Source of the DNA: Thermoplasmata archaeon
Lineage (GTDB): Archaea; Thermoplasmatota; JAKEGO01
Assembly: GCA_022615805.1 (NCBI GenBank)
Contig: JAKEGO010000020.1
Location: forward strand, 1-35,677
Reading direction: 5' to 3'
DNA length: 35,677 bases
The position numbers and the translations under genes are program-made. The notes below the pieces were generated by a model that worked only from the letters and a program-made list of their open reading frames with translations, did no database searches and had not been told where the DNA came from. Positions within the stretch are counted from its first letter, which is position 1; every line of letters begins with the position of its first letter. Of the stretch, positions 7,141-16,700 are shown one piece after another.

Positions 7141-8274
7141 TCATCTCCCATTCGGGGAGGCTGAATCGAGGATCGCCCTCTCGTAGGCCTCGCCCGCGTT
7201 CTCGTACGATCGGGCCTCCGCGAACGTCCTGCCGAGGCCGCCCATCCTTCGCCTCTCCTCCGGGTCCCCGAGGAGCCGGACCACCGCCTCCGCGAGAGCG
7301 CCAGGATCGCCGGGCGGGACGAGGATACCCCGGCCGTCCGCGAGCATGTCGCGGACGTTGTCGATGTCCGTCGAAACGATCGGCCGGCGCGCGGCCATGT
7401 AGTCGAGCAGCTTGAGGGGGGAGTAGAAGAACCCCCGCTCTGCCAGTGCCGGCTCGCGGGACGGGTCGAAGGGGGCCACGCAGACGTCGCACGCCGCCAG
7501 CAGCCCGGGCATCTCCGCGTAGGCCACGCGGCCGGGGAGGAGGAGCGCGTCGGGCCTCCCGGCGGCGCTCGCCGCCGCCCTGAGCCCCTTCAGGAGCGCC
7601 CTGGCCTCGGGCGTCGCGCCCTCCCCTGCGACCAGGATGGCCGCCTCGGGGACCTCCTCGAGGACCATTGGGAGCGCGGTCGCGAGGTCCTCGATGCCGT
7701 GCCACGCGAGGAGGCTGCCGGTGTAGCCGATGACGGGCCGCCCCTCCGCCCCCGGGATCGTGGCGGGGGTCGCGCCATCGAAGTGGGCGGCGTCGACGCA
7801 GTTGTGCATGAACGCTGTCTTGTGATGGTACCTCTCCGGGACGACGGCCCTCGACGAGCCGGTGATGGAGAGGATGCGCGATGCGCGTTCGAGGGAGGAA
7901 CGGTGCCACCAGCCGTCGTTCACCTCGACCACCAGGGGCAGCCGGAGCAGCGCGGCGGCCACGGCGCCGGCGCCGAGAGAGCTCTCGCGCTCGTAGATGA
8001 CGTCCGCCCGGAACGCCCGGGCAATCCGCGCCGCCCTCAACCCGTGGGTCCACCGCTGCACTGCCTGGAAGGGCCAGAGGTCCCTGTTCCGCCACCGGAA
8101 CCTGTGGACGGGCACGCCGTGCACGGGCTCTTCCCGCAGCCCGGGTCCGTCGCTGGCGCAAAGCGCGACCTCGTGGCCCCGCCGACGGAGCTCGCCGACC
8201 ACGCCCCTCACGTGGATGGACCCGCCGCACTCGCGGGGGTACGGGATGTTGGTGGCAACGACGAGTATCCGCAT
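7141..8274 (-). CDS. GT4-family glycosyltransferase
   Basis: A 377-residue GT-B fold glycosyltransferase, probably transferring a sugar from a nucleotide donor during glycan or glycolipid synthesis. The N-terminal half starts MRILVVATNIPYPRECGGS, with the typical GG loop. The C-terminal half has VIGYTGSLLAWHG, a catalytic-site region ending FFYSPLKLLDYMAARRPIV (in place of the usual E-x7-E with the nucleotide-binding Pro-Leu-Lys) and GILVPPGDPGALAEAV. The start at 8274 is favoured by a GGAGG eight bases upstream; the longer frame begins with TTG. It is flanked by its own TATA box and by the gcvH promoter, so it is likely monocistronic. Donor and acceptor cannot be inferred. Confidence 0.88.
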   Translation of the reverse strand: MRILVVATNIPYPRECGGSIHVRGVVGELRRRGHEVALCASDGPGLREEPVHGVPVHRFRWRNRDLWPFQAVQRWTHGLRAARIARAFRADVIYERESSLGAGAVAAALLRLPLVVEVNDGWWHRSSLERASRILSITGSSRAVVPERYHHKTAFMHNCVDAAHFDGATPATIPGAEGRPVIGYTGSLLAWHGIEDLATALPMVLEEVPEAAILVAGEGATPEARALLKGLRAAASAAGRPDALLLPGRVAYAEMPGLLAACDVCVAPFDPSREPALAERGFFYSPLKLLDYMAARRPIVSTDIDNVRDMLADGRGILVPPGDPGALAEAVVRLLGDPEERRRMGGLGRTFAEARSYENAGEAYERAILDSASPNGR

Positions 8275-8302
8275 CGGTCGGCCTCCGGCCAAGAGGGCTT
8301 CG

Positions 8303-8312
8303 GGATTATTTA
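8303..8312 (-). promoter_or_regulatory. TATA-like box of the glycosyltransferase gene
   Basis: Minus-strand GGTAAATAATCC lies about 30 bases before the ATG at 8274, in the 99-base gap after the OsmC-family gene. The predicted transcript would have a very short leader. Confidence 0.45.
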
Positions 8313-8373
8313 CCGTTTGTCATGTCGCTAGGACCTAAAAGCGCCTGCCTTTGGGATCGCCTCAGCCGCCCTT

Positions 8374-8823
8374 TCAACCTGGAGGCTCGACGACGACCTC
8401 GCGCTCGACGACGACCTCGCAGGTCACCGACTTCAGCACGAGGCAGTAGTCGCGCACCTCGTCGAACAGGCGGTCGACCCGCTCGACCGTCGCGGCGTCG
8501 GGGACGCCGACGCGCGCCCTCACTCTGACCAACGTGAAACGCAGGGCGCCCCCCGACATCGTCGCCAGCCCCTCGGCCTCGCTGCGGTAGGAGACGAGCG
8601 GGAGCCGGCGCCGCTCCGCTAGCCACAGGAATGTGGACATGGTGCAGTGCTCGATCGCCGCCACGAAGATGTCCTCCGGCGTCCAGTAGCCTTCGTGGCC
8701 GCCGAACTCGGGGCCGCAGGCGACGGGCCATTCCGGCTTCCCCGGGGACGACAGTACCCCCTTCCGCGCCCCGGTCCACGTGATCGACGTCCTGTACCTG
8801 TGCTCCATCGGCTCTCCCTTCAT
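8374..8823 (-). CDS. OsmC/Ohr-family protein
   Basis: A 149-residue OsmC-like protein. Members reduce organic hydroperoxides through two redox cysteines. The first cysteine is in EHCTMSTFLWLAE (helix, about residue 60) and the second in DYCLVLKSVTCEV near residue 127, spaced as in the family. The PEDIFVAAIEHC segment is characteristic. The ATG at 8823 begins one base after the larA stop, so the two genes form an operon. A second in-frame ATG at 8808 also has a GGGAG upstream. Peroxidase activity is inferred from the family; other OsmC proteins have no defined substrate. Confidence 0.85.
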   Translation of the reverse strand: MKGEPMEHRYRTSITWTGARKGVLSSPGKPEWPVACGPEFGGHEGYWTPEDIFVAAIEHCTMSTFLWLAERRRLPLVSYRSEAEGLATMSGGALRFTLVRVRARVGVPDAATVERVDRLFDEVRDYCLVLKSVTCEVVVEREVVVEPPG

Positions 8824-8824
8824 C

Positions 8825-10081
8825 CTACTCGCCTCCGACGGTCGGAACCGTCGACGTCCCGTCCGGCATGACCAGCACCCTGGGCTCGCGGCCTCTCTCC
8901 CGCATGACGGCCAGCGCCGCGCCGACAGCCTCCTGGATATCGGCGAAGGGCATCATCCTCGCCCCGTACACCGCCTCGTCGTCCACGCCCATGACGGTCC
9001 ATATGTCGGCGCGCTCCAGCGTGCGGCAGATGAGGTGGGCCTTGTGGTCGCTCAATCGGTATCCCCCGGCGAGCGACGCCTCGACGTCGGCCACGCCGTT
9101 GGCGTCGTGGAGAAGGCGGAGGAACCTGTCGTCGCCAACACCCCTGCGGCACGCGGAGACCCAGATGACGATGCCGCCGTCCGCAAGCGCGGCCGCGGCG
9201 TGCTCCAGCGCGTGCTGCGACTGGTACATGTTCAGGTCCTTCGGCGGCGGGACGCAGGTGACGATGACGTCGAAGCGCCCCTCCACGGGCACGCCGAAGA
9301 GGCGGCGGGCGGTCTCGGCGGCCCGCCCGAAGGCGCCGTGCAGGTCGCCCGCCGATGCCTCGATGACGCGCCTCTCCGCATCGAGCACGACCTGCACCGT
9401 CGTGATGCGGCGCCCGTCCATGAACCCCACGATCTCGACCATGTCCTCGTGGACCGGGTTGCCATCGAGCGCCAGGGACGCGACGCCCTCCTGCAGGGCG
9501 AGCGAGTGGTTGGCCTCGATGGTGGCACGCCCCGCGAGGCCGATGGCAAGGCCCTTCCTGCCGCCGGAGAGCCCGGCGAAGTAGTGGGGCTGGACACTTC
9601 CGATGAGCAATATCCGCGACGCCTCCACGGCCCTGCGGTCGATAAGGACCGGCGTGCCGCGGGTAGTCTCACCCAGGCGGACATGCCCCGCGTCGTCGTC
9701 GGCGTCGTGGACCGCGAGCCGGCCGCGGACCTCTGGGAGGAGGTCGCCGAAGATCCCTTCGAGCCCGGACCGGTCCGGAGGCCCGTGCGCGCCCGTCGCC
9801 ACCATGAACGTCACTTCCTCGACCCCCGATATCGCGGGCCATACGGCCTCGAGGACGGCAGCCGTCGGCGTCGCCCTCGTGGCGTCGTTGACGACGACGA
9901 GCAGGTCGTTCGCGCCGGCGAGGAACTTGGACAGCGGCGGCTGGCCGACCGGGGTGCAAAGGGCTTGCCCGATGGCCCCGCGGGCATCGATGCCGTCGAT
10001 GGTCCCGGGGGCGACGACCGTGCAATCGGCGTCGACAACGACATCGACCATATCGTCACCGTAGGGCAATCGGACCCGCAT
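8825..10081 (-). CDS. larA: LarA-type nickel-pincer racemase (lactate racemase family)
   Basis: A 418-residue LarA/DUF2088 enzyme. The family interconverts stereoisomers of lactate or other 2-hydroxyacids with a covalently bound nickel-pincer nucleotide. The key residues are present: the N-terminal NDATRATP loop (66-72), His99 in TGAHGPP, His166 in QPHYFAG, Lys176 in SGGRKGL (the lysine that binds the cofactor) and His192 in EANHSLA. Cofactor synthesis genes larB, larC and larE are not in the window. It is followed at once by the OsmC-family gene. D-lactate made here could be oxidised by the GlcD/GlcF pair at the right end. LarA homologues act on several 2-hydroxyacids, so lactate is only the best-known candidate. 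Confidence 0.88.
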   Translation of the reverse strand: MRVRLPYGDDMVDVVVDADCTVVAPGTIDGIDARGAIGQALCTPVGQPPLSKFLAGANDLLVVVNDATRATPTAAVLEAVWPAISGVEEVTFMVATGAHGPPDRSGLEGIFGDLLPEVRGRLAVHDADDDAGHVRLGETTRGTPVLIDRRAVEASRILLIGSVQPHYFAGLSGGRKGLAIGLAGRATIEANHSLALQEGVASLALDGNPVHEDMVEIVGFMDGRRITTVQVVLDAERRVIEASAGDLHGAFGRAAETARRLFGVPVEGRFDVIVTCVPPPKDLNMYQSQHALEHAAAALADGGIVIWVSACRRGVGDDRFLRLLHDANGVADVEASLAGGYRLSDHKAHLICRTLERADIWTVMGVDDEAVYGARMMPFADIQEAVGAALAVMRERGREPRVLVMPDGTSTVPTVGGE

Positions 10082-10103
10082 ACTGATTGGGATACAATGA
10101 GAA

Positions 10104-10111
10104 GTATATAG
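10104..10111 (-). promoter_or_regulatory. TATA-like box of larA
   Basis: Minus-strand CGCTATATAC lies about 25-30 bases upstream of the larA ATG at 10081, so the larA-osmC transcript is probably leaderless or nearly so. The 102-base gap between flxA and larA shows no T-tract terminator for the large operon that ends there. Confidence 0.55.
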
Positions 10112-10183
10112 CGATGTCAGACGTGCCGCTGTGACCGTCCGGATCGCGCGGCCGTTCCCCGTGACACCGGATCTGAAGCGACC

Positions 10184-11230
10184 CTAGAACTCGTTCACCA
10201 TCCTCTTGACTTCCTCGTAGGTGAAGACCGGCCCGTGCTTGCAGACGTATATGTCCCCGATGTTGCAGCGGCCGCACTTGCCGATGCCGCACTTCATCCG
10301 GTTCTCGAGGGTGGTGTAGATCTGCGACGGCGTCCAGCCGAGCTTCGCAAGCGCCTGGGTGATGAACTTGATCGCGATCGGCGGGCCGCAGGTGACGACG
10401 ATGGCGTTCTCCGGCGACGGCTTGACCACCTCGACGAGCTGCGGCACGAAGCAGGTGAAGCGACGTTTCCCCTCAGGCACGACCGTTTCGCCGGGAGCCT
10501 TCATGTTGATGGCCGGCCATCCCGGCTGCGCGTCGCCCTCGATCGGCCCCTTCGGGCCGAAGGCCCAGTCTATGCAGAGCCAGAGGTCCACGTCGTCGCG
10601 AGCCTCGATGGCGGCGAACTCCTCCTTGTACGCCAGGTCGGCCGGGGTGCGCGCACCGTAGATGAGTGTGACGTTCCCGTAGTCCTTCCGGTGGTCGGGG
10701 TGCAGGACCCACTGGTAGACGCTCCTCACGGGCGAGACGCCGATGCCAGCGCCGATGAAGACCATGTCCTTCCCCTTCCACGCGTCCACTGGGAAGTCGT
10801 TGCCGTACGGTCCGCGGAGGCCGACCTTGTCCCCGACCTTGAGCTCGTGCATCTTGCCGGTCACGTTGCCGACCTTCATCGCGGAGACCTGGATGACCCC
10901 GTCGGCGTTGGGGAACGACGAAATGGCGAAGACGCTCTCCCCGGTCCCGAACTGGCTCACTATGATGAACTGCCCGGGCCTGTGGAGGAAGCGGGCGTGC
11001 TCGGCGGGGGCGTCGATCTCGAAGGTGAAGGTCCGGATGGGCCGCGCGCCGCCGGCCTCGAGCTCGATCTTCGTCACGGTCGCGGTGACCGGTAGATAGA
11101 CGTTGTGCTCCTGCGCGGCGTGAACCTTGGCCGAAGCGCCATCGGGCCCGCCGCGCCCTCCGACGGGCCTCGGGGCCTCCGCGGGGCCGACGCCTTCCGC
11201 CTTGCCTCGCTTCCTGGTACCCTTGGACAT
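10184..11230 (-). CDS. flxA: FAD/NAD(P)-binding electron-transfer subunit, FlxA/sulfhydrogenase-gamma-like
   Basis: The last gene of the operon starting at 23562. Its 348 residues match the ferredoxin-NADP reductase/dihydroorotate-dehydrogenase-K family: an FAD domain (HRPGQFIIVSQFG, 84-96), an NAD(P)-binding domain (IGAGIGVSPVRS, 159-170; CGPP, 281-284) and a C-terminal [2Fe-2S] motif with Cys314, Cys319, Cys322 and Cys330. In Flx-Hdr and sulfhydrogenase complexes this subunit exchanges electrons with NAD(P)(H) and passes them through iron-sulfur subunits to MvhD and HdrA. The first 45 residues are basic and low-complexity. flxB ends directly before its ATG. NADH versus NADPH preference cannot be read from the sequence. 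Confidence 0.88.
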   Translation of the reverse strand: MSKGTRKRGKAEGVGPAEAPRPVGGRGGPDGASAKVHAAQEHNVYLPVTATVTKIELEAGGARPIRTFTFEIDAPAEHARFLHRPGQFIIVSQFGTGESVFAISSFPNADGVIQVSAMKVGNVTGKMHELKVGDKVGLRGPYGNDFPVDAWKGKDMVFIGAGIGVSPVRSVYQWVLHPDHRKDYGNVTLIYGARTPADLAYKEEFAAIEARDDVDLWLCIDWAFGPKGPIEGDAQPGWPAINMKAPGETVVPEGKRRFTCFVPQLVEVVKPSPENAIVVTCGPPIAIKFITQALAKLGWTPSQIYTTLENRMKCGIGKCGRCNIGDIYVCKHGPVFTYEEVKRMVNEF

Positions 11231-12304
11231 TCAGGCAGCCCCCTTCGCATCCGCGCCGGCGCCCTCGCGCCTGGCCTCGGCACACGTCTTCGTCCCCTCG
11301 GCCACCTCGATGATGTCGATGTTCACCGGGCAGTTGGCGATGCAGCGGCCGCAGCCGACGCACCCGACGATCCCGAGGTTCCTGTCGATGTAGAGGAACT
11401 TGTGGTAGAGCCGGTTCCGCTGGCGGTGCTTCTTCCCCGGCCTGGGGTTGTGCCCCGACGCGTGCAGCGAGTAGTACGCCGCCTGACAGGTGTCCCACGT
11501 GCGTTCGCGCCTGCCCTCGCCCTTCCGGACGACGTCGTTGATGTCGAAGCAGTGGCACGTGGGGCACAGCAGGGTGCATATCCCGCACCCGAGACAGGGC
11601 TCGGAGACCGTGTCCCAGTACGGGTCGTCGAAAAGGCACTCGAGGGCGGCGGCGACGCCCTCGCGGTCGAAGCGCCTCGTGATGCGCTCGTCCGCGGCGG
11701 CCTTGACCTCCTTCGCGGCGCCGGCGTCCTTCTTGCCGGCCTTGCCGAAGGCGTCCCCGCCCGCCGACAGGATGGCCTCACCCTTGGGGGTCAACGCCTC
11801 GACGTAGTAACTGTCACCGAGGTCGGTCCAGAGCATGTCGGCCCCCTCCGTGCCGGACGGGCTCCCGTCCATCGACGGGCAGAAGCATTGCTCGTTGGGC
11901 ATAGGCCCGGTGCAGGTGAACGATATGACCGTCGCCCTCTCGCGCTTGTCGACGTAGTACGGGTCGATGTAATCCCACGTGAACAGCCTGTCGAGGAACG
12001 TCGCGGCGCGGACGTCGCATGGCCTGCCGCCGAGGAGGAGGATCTTCCTGGCAGCCCTCTCCGGTTCCCGCGCCCCCACGAACCGGTGCCCGGTCCCGTC
12101 CTTCTCGAACTCCATCATGGTCTCCGTCTGCGGGAAGAATATCGATTTGGGCGGCACCCTCGAGTTCGTGAAGCCGGGCGGCGGCGGGCCGGTCACCCTG
12201 CGGTAGAGGAAGACGCCGTCCTCCTCCACAGGACCGTAGACGTCGTAGTCGGTCAGGCGCGAGACGAGCTGGGCGATCCTGTCCTTCCGTATCGTGTTTG
12301 CCAT
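11231..12304 (-). CDS. flxB: Iron-sulfur subunit, FlxB/sulfhydrogenase-beta-like
   Basis: A 357-residue dicluster protein related to the beta subunit of archaeal sulfhydrogenases and to FlxB of the Flx-Hdr complex. An N-terminal globular domain carries GGRPCDVRA and a cysteine group at 131, 140 and 142 (CTGPMPNEQCFC). The C-terminal half has two [4Fe-4S] motifs: Cys237/240/243/247 (CLGCGICTLLCP) and Cys315/318/321/325 (CVGCGRCIANCP). Its likely role is to wire FlxA to the other iron-sulfur subunits. It starts 12 bases after the flxC stop and abuts flxA. Confidence 0.85.
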   Translation of the reverse strand: MANTIRKDRIAQLVSRLTDYDVYGPVEEDGVFLYRRVTGPPPPGFTNSRVPPKSIFFPQTETMMEFEKDGTGHRFVGAREPERAARKILLLGGRPCDVRAATFLDRLFTWDYIDPYYVDKRERATVISFTCTGPMPNEQCFCPSMDGSPSGTEGADMLWTDLGDSYYVEALTPKGEAILSAGGDAFGKAGKKDAGAAKEVKAAADERITRRFDREGVAAALECLFDDPYWDTVSEPCLGCGICTLLCPTCHCFDINDVVRKGEGRRERTWDTCQAAYYSLHASGHNPRPGKKHRQRNRLYHKFLYIDRNLGIVGCVGCGRCIANCPVNIDIIEVAEGTKTCAEARREGAGADAKGAA

Positions 12305-12316
12305 GTCATCGCCTCC

Positions 12317-13246
12317 CTACCAGATGAACTCCTCCGGGTCGTCGACGTCGCACGAGCCGAACGTCGGGGCGTCCTCGGCGCTCCTTCCGGCCTCGACGCC
12401 GTATCGCTCCTTCGCCTTCTTCTCGAGGTACCGGTTCAACTTCCGTATCGGGATGTCCATCGGGCACACACGCTCGCACTCGCCGCAATCGATGCATCGG
12501 CCCGCGAGGTGCATCGCCCTGACCGCATGGTACCAGAGGTTCTCGGGCAGCTGCACGGTCCGCTCGTTCCACCGGTACGGCTTCTCGCGGTCGAACACGC
12601 ACTCGGCGCAGTAGCAGAGCGGGCAGACCTCTCGACAGCCGTAGCAGCGGACGCAGCGCGAGAGCTGGCGCTCCCAGTACGCCCACCTCTCCTCCGGCGA
12701 CATCGCCTCGATCTCGGCGACGTCGGAGTAATCGTCCTCCACCGTCTCGGGGACCTCGTCGCCGACGACCTCGTCGGCCATGAGCGGGTTGTGGAGCCTG
12801 CACACGGTGCACTTGTCGGCGATCGTGTCGGCCGTCACCGCATGTGGCCCGACCTCGGTACCCACGAGCTTCTTCGGGTCGCAGACGCCTTCGCACGTGA
12901 GGCCGATGACCCGGACGCGCGCCGGGTCGACGATGTGCTCCTTCACGAGCTCGACGACCGTCTTCGAGTCGCAGGGCTTCACCACGATGCCGATCGGGCG
13001 CGGGTCGGGCTTCTCGCCCTTCGCGAGCTTTCGAAGCATCTCCTCCCGGAGGAACAGCGTCAGGTTGTTCACGCACGTCGGGTTCCAGATGAGGCGGTCG
13101 GCGTCCCCCGCCCTCCGGACGAAGGCCGCTCGGGCGACGTTCCCGCGGCCCGCGGCGTAACCTATCACGTAGCGCACCTCGCCGGATGCCAACCATCGGC
13201 GCGCGATGTCCCGGACCTGCGCCTCCTTGGCTGACGCGTCGGGCAT
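12317..13246 (-). CDS. flxC: Iron-sulfur protein, FlxC-like
   Basis: A 309-residue protein with an N-terminal domain containing GIVVKPCDSKTVVEL (86-100) and GLTCEGVCDPKKL, as in F420-hydrogenase-beta/FlxC-like proteins. Two C-terminal [4Fe-4S] motifs follow: Cys198/201/204/208 (CVRCYGCREVCP) and Cys251/254/257/261 (CIDCGECERVCP). In the Flx-Hdr arrangement it completes the electron path between the flavoprotein FlxA and MvhD/HdrA. The start is ATG 13246, overlapping the mvhD stop by one base, with a strong ribosome binding site; a GTG three bases upstream is too close to that site. Assignment to flxC rests on cluster content and order. Confidence 0.8.
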   Translation of the reverse strand: MPDASAKEAQVRDIARRWLASGEVRYVIGYAAGRGNVARAAFVRRAGDADRLIWNPTCVNNLTLFLREEMLRKLAKGEKPDPRPIGIVVKPCDSKTVVELVKEHIVDPARVRVIGLTCEGVCDPKKLVGTEVGPHAVTADTIADKCTVCRLHNPLMADEVVGDEVPETVEDDYSDVAEIEAMSPEERWAYWERQLSRCVRCYGCREVCPLCYCAECVFDREKPYRWNERTVQLPENLWYHAVRAMHLAGRCIDCGECERVCPMDIPIRKLNRYLEKKAKERYGVEAGRSAEDAPTFGSCDVDDPEEFIW

Positions 13247-13677
13247 CACGCCTCACCTCCGGTGAACTTCGTCTGCGGGCCCAGGGCCTTCACCTGCTCC
13301 GTGAACCTTGTCACGACCTCGGCGAACTTGTGGCCCTCGGACGCGGAGACCCACGACACCTGGAACCGCCCCGGGTCGATGCCCATGTAGTCCATCAGGT
13401 CGTGCAGCAGGGTCAGTTTCCTCCTGGCGTGGTAGTTCCCCTTGATATAGTGGCAGTCCCCGGGGTGGCAGCCGGAGACGAGCACGCCGTCGGCGCCCTC
13501 CTGGAAGGCCTTGAGTATGAACTGCGGGTTCACGCGCCCGGAGCACATCACCTTGATGACCCGGATGTTGTGCGGGTACTGGAGCCTCGACGTCCCGGCG
13601 AGGTCGGCGCCGGTGTAGCTGCACCAGTTGCAGAGGAAGCCTATGATCTTCGGTTCCCAGCTGTCGTTCTCGGCCAT
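13246..13677 (-). CDS. mvhD: MvhD/FlxD-family [2Fe-2S] subunit
   Basis: A 143-residue MvhD-like protein, the standard family length. The family links the electron-donating module (hydrogenase, formate dehydrogenase or Flx) to HdrA. Conserved cysteines are in FLCNWCSYTGAD (Cys16 and Cys19), VMCSGRV (Cys45), and GCHPGDCHY (Cys70 and Cys75). No hydrogenase subunit lies in the window. With FlxABC next to it, the donor is more likely NAD(P)H than hydrogen. It follows hdrA after a 68-base gap and has GAGGTGATC before its ATG. Confidence 0.92.
   Translation of the reverse strand: MAENDSWEPKIIGFLCNWCSYTGADLAGTSRLQYPHNIRVIKVMCSGRVNPQFILKAFQEGADGVLVSGCHPGDCHYIKGNYHARRKLTLLHDLMDYMGIDPGRFQVSWVSASEGHKFAEVVTRFTEQVKALGPQTKFTGGEA
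13253..13260 (-). promoter_or_regulatory. Ribosome binding site deciding the flxC start
   Basis: GGAGGTGA is a near-perfect Shine-Dalgarno sequence six bases before ATG 13246. It is inside the end of mvhD and favours ATG over the GTG at 13249. Confidence 0.7.
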
Positions 13678-13745
13678 GTCAGATCACCTCGGGGGACGCG
13701 TGCGGCAGCGCGGGAGGGTGCCGGCCACGATCGGGTCCCTTCATG

Positions 13746-16700
13746 TCATACCACCTCGTGCAGCGCGCCCTTTATCATGGAGAGTATCTGGTTGTCGTTG
13801 AAGCCCCTCTGCTGGATGGCGCCCGACCGGCATGTCGCCGAGCAGAGGCCGCACCCCTTGCAAAGGGCGTTGTTGACGACCGCCTTACCGTCCTGGAGGT
13901 CGATGGCCACGTAGGGGCACGCGGCGACGCACAGCCCGCAGCCGACGCACGTCTCCTTGTCGACGCTCGCGGTGATGCCCTCCAGGACGAGTCGCCCCTT
14001 CATGATGGGTATGGCGGCCCTGGAGGCGGCGCCCTCGGCCTGGGCGATGGTGTCTGCGAGGTTCTTCGGGTAGTGCGCGGAGCCGCAGAAGTACACGCCG
14101 TCGGTGGCGAAGTCGAGCGGCCTTATCTTCGCGTGCGCCTCGATGAGGAAACGCCCGGGCCCGGAGGGTATCTTGAACATCTCCATGAGCCTATCCACCG
14201 AAACGGAGCCCTCTGTCTGGGCGGTGAGGACGACGAGGTCGGCGGGGATCTCGAGGTCGTCACCGTAGATCTCGTCGTGGACGCGCACCATCACATTCCC
14301 GTCGCCGTCCACCGAGACCTCAGGAGCCCTGTCGAGACCGTACCTGACGATCTTCACCCGCTTGTTCTCGATGACGTCGGTGAAGTACTCCTCCTCGTCC
14401 TTCCCGAACATGCGGATGTCGCGGTAGAGGATGTGGACGTCCGCGCCGGGATTCCTCTCCTTCAGGAGGCGGGCGTTCTTTATCGAGACGCCGCAGCCCA
14501 CGCGGCAGCACCATGGCCTCTCCGGCTCCATGGCGCCGGCGCAGTTGATCATCACCACGCTCCTCACCGGCGGCAGGTCCCCGGCCTTCAGGCGCTCCTC
14601 CAGCTCGGTCTGGGTCATCACCCTGTCGCTGGAGCCGTAGCCGTACCTGCCGGTGAGGTCGATCTCGTCGAACCCGGAGGCGATGACGGCCGTCCCGAAC
14701 GGGATGGTGCGCTCGCCCAGGGGCGTGCTGATCCGCGCCTCGAAGTTGCCGATGAAGCCGTCGACCTCATCGAGGGTGCTGCTGGTCAGCACCTCGATGT
14801 ACTCGTTGTTCCACACCCGGTCGGCCAGGGGGCCGATGACTTGGTCCGCCTCCAGATCGAGGGGGAAGAGAGTGTGCAACCGGCGTAGGATCCCGCCGAG
14901 CTCCGGTTCCTTCTCGACGACATACGACCGGACGTGCATTTCCGCCAGGGCGAGGGCCGTGCGCATGCCGGCCAGTCCGCCGCCGACGATCAGCACCGCG
15001 GGCGTGACCGAGACCTCCTCCTGCGTCAGAGGCTCGAGGAGGGCGGACTTGTGCACGGCCATGCGGACCAGGTCCCTGGCCTTGGCGGTCGCCGTGCTCC
15101 TGTTCCCCGAGTGCACCCATGAGCAGTGCTGCCGAATGTTCGCGAACTCGAAGAGGTACTTGTTGAGGCCTGCCTCGACCAAGGTGTCCTGGAAGAGGCC
15201 GCCGTGGGTGACGGGCGAGCACGCCGCTACGATGACGCGGTTGAGCCCCTCCTCCCGGACCTTGTCGCGGATGCTCTTTATCGTGTCCTCGGAGCAGGCG
15301 AACATCACGTCCGTCGCGAAGTCGACGTAGGGGAGGTCCCGCGCGTACGCTGCGACCGCCTCGGTGTCGAGGAAGCCGTGGATGTTCTTGCCGCAGTGGC
15401 ACACGAAGACGCCCACGCGCGGCGTCTCTCCGGTGACCTGACGCTCCACGGGCAGGGGAGCGGGCTCGGCCTTCTCCCTGTCGACTATGGCCGCCATCGC
15501 CTTCGCGGCGGCGCCGCTCGCCATCGCCACGCTGTCGGGGATGTCCTTGGGGCCCTGGTCGCAGCCGGCGAGGAAAACGCCCGGCCGGGAGGACTGGATG
15601 GGGTCCTCCATTATCGAGCCGGTCTCGAAGAACCCGCTCTCGTCGACGCCGATGCCGAGGACGCCTGCGAGGCGCGCGTTCTCCTTCGACGGGATTATAG
15701 CTGTGCTGAGGACGAGGAGGTCGACCGTCCTGTCCTTCACCTCTCGGGTGTGCGTGTCCATGTACCGTATCGAGATGCTCCCGTCGTCGTTCTCGAACAC
15801 CGAGCTCGGGCGCGCGCGGATGTACTCGACGCCGGCGTCCTTCGCCTTGTCGTAGTACTGCTGGAAGTCCTTGCCGTAGGCCCGGAGGTCCATGTAGAAG
15901 ATGCTGACGTCGATATCGGGGTCCGCCTCCTTGGCTATCGCCGCCTCCTTGGTGGCGTACATGCAGCAGACCCTGGAGCAGTAAGGGAACCCGAGCTGCT
16001 TGCTCCTGGAACCGACGCACTGGATCCACGCCACGCTCTTTGGCCGCTGGCCGTCGGACGGGCGCTTCACCTTACCCTCGGTCGGGCCGAAGGACGACAG
16101 GAGGCGCTCGAATTGCATAGCGGTGATGACGTTCGGGTACTTCCCGTAGCCGTACTCCTTCCGCATCTCGAGGGGCTCGAACAGCTCGTAGCCGGTGGCG
16201 ACGATGACGCTGCCGACGTGGACCTCGATGTCCTCGGACTTCTCGAGGAACGAGATCGCGCCCGGCTCGCACACGCGCTCGCACGAGCCGCAGCCGACGC
16301 AGTTCTCGTAGTCGATGGTGTAGACGATCGGCACGGCCTGCGGGAACTCGATGTAGATCGCCTTCCGCCTCGAAAGGCCCTCCTCGAAGCCGCTCACGAC
16401 CTCGACGGGGCAGACGGGGACGCAGTCGTCGCACCCGGTGCATTTCTCCGGATCGACGTACTTGCTCTTCCGGAACACGTGCGCGGTGAAGTTGCCGGTC
16501 TCCCCCTCGAGGGACTGTATCTCGGTGTACGTCATCAGCCTGATGTTCGGGTGCCTGGATACCTCCACCATCTTCGGGGCGGAGGTGCATATCGAGCAGT
16601 CGTTCGTCGGGAAGGTCTTGTCGAGCTTGACCATGTTCCCGCCGATGGTCGAGGTCTTGTCGAGCAGGACGACCCTGTAGCCCTTGTCGGCGATGTCGAG

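Noticed and set aside
13246..13677. MvhD as part of a [NiFe]-hydrogenase-Hdr complex
   Set aside because: No hydrogenase large or small subunit is encoded in the window; FlxABC genes next to it give a better-supported electron donor module.
13678..13745. A 21-codon open frame in the gap between hdrA paralogue 1 and mvhD
   Set aside because: It is too short to support, has no motif, and the gap can be explained as spacer with a ribosome binding site.
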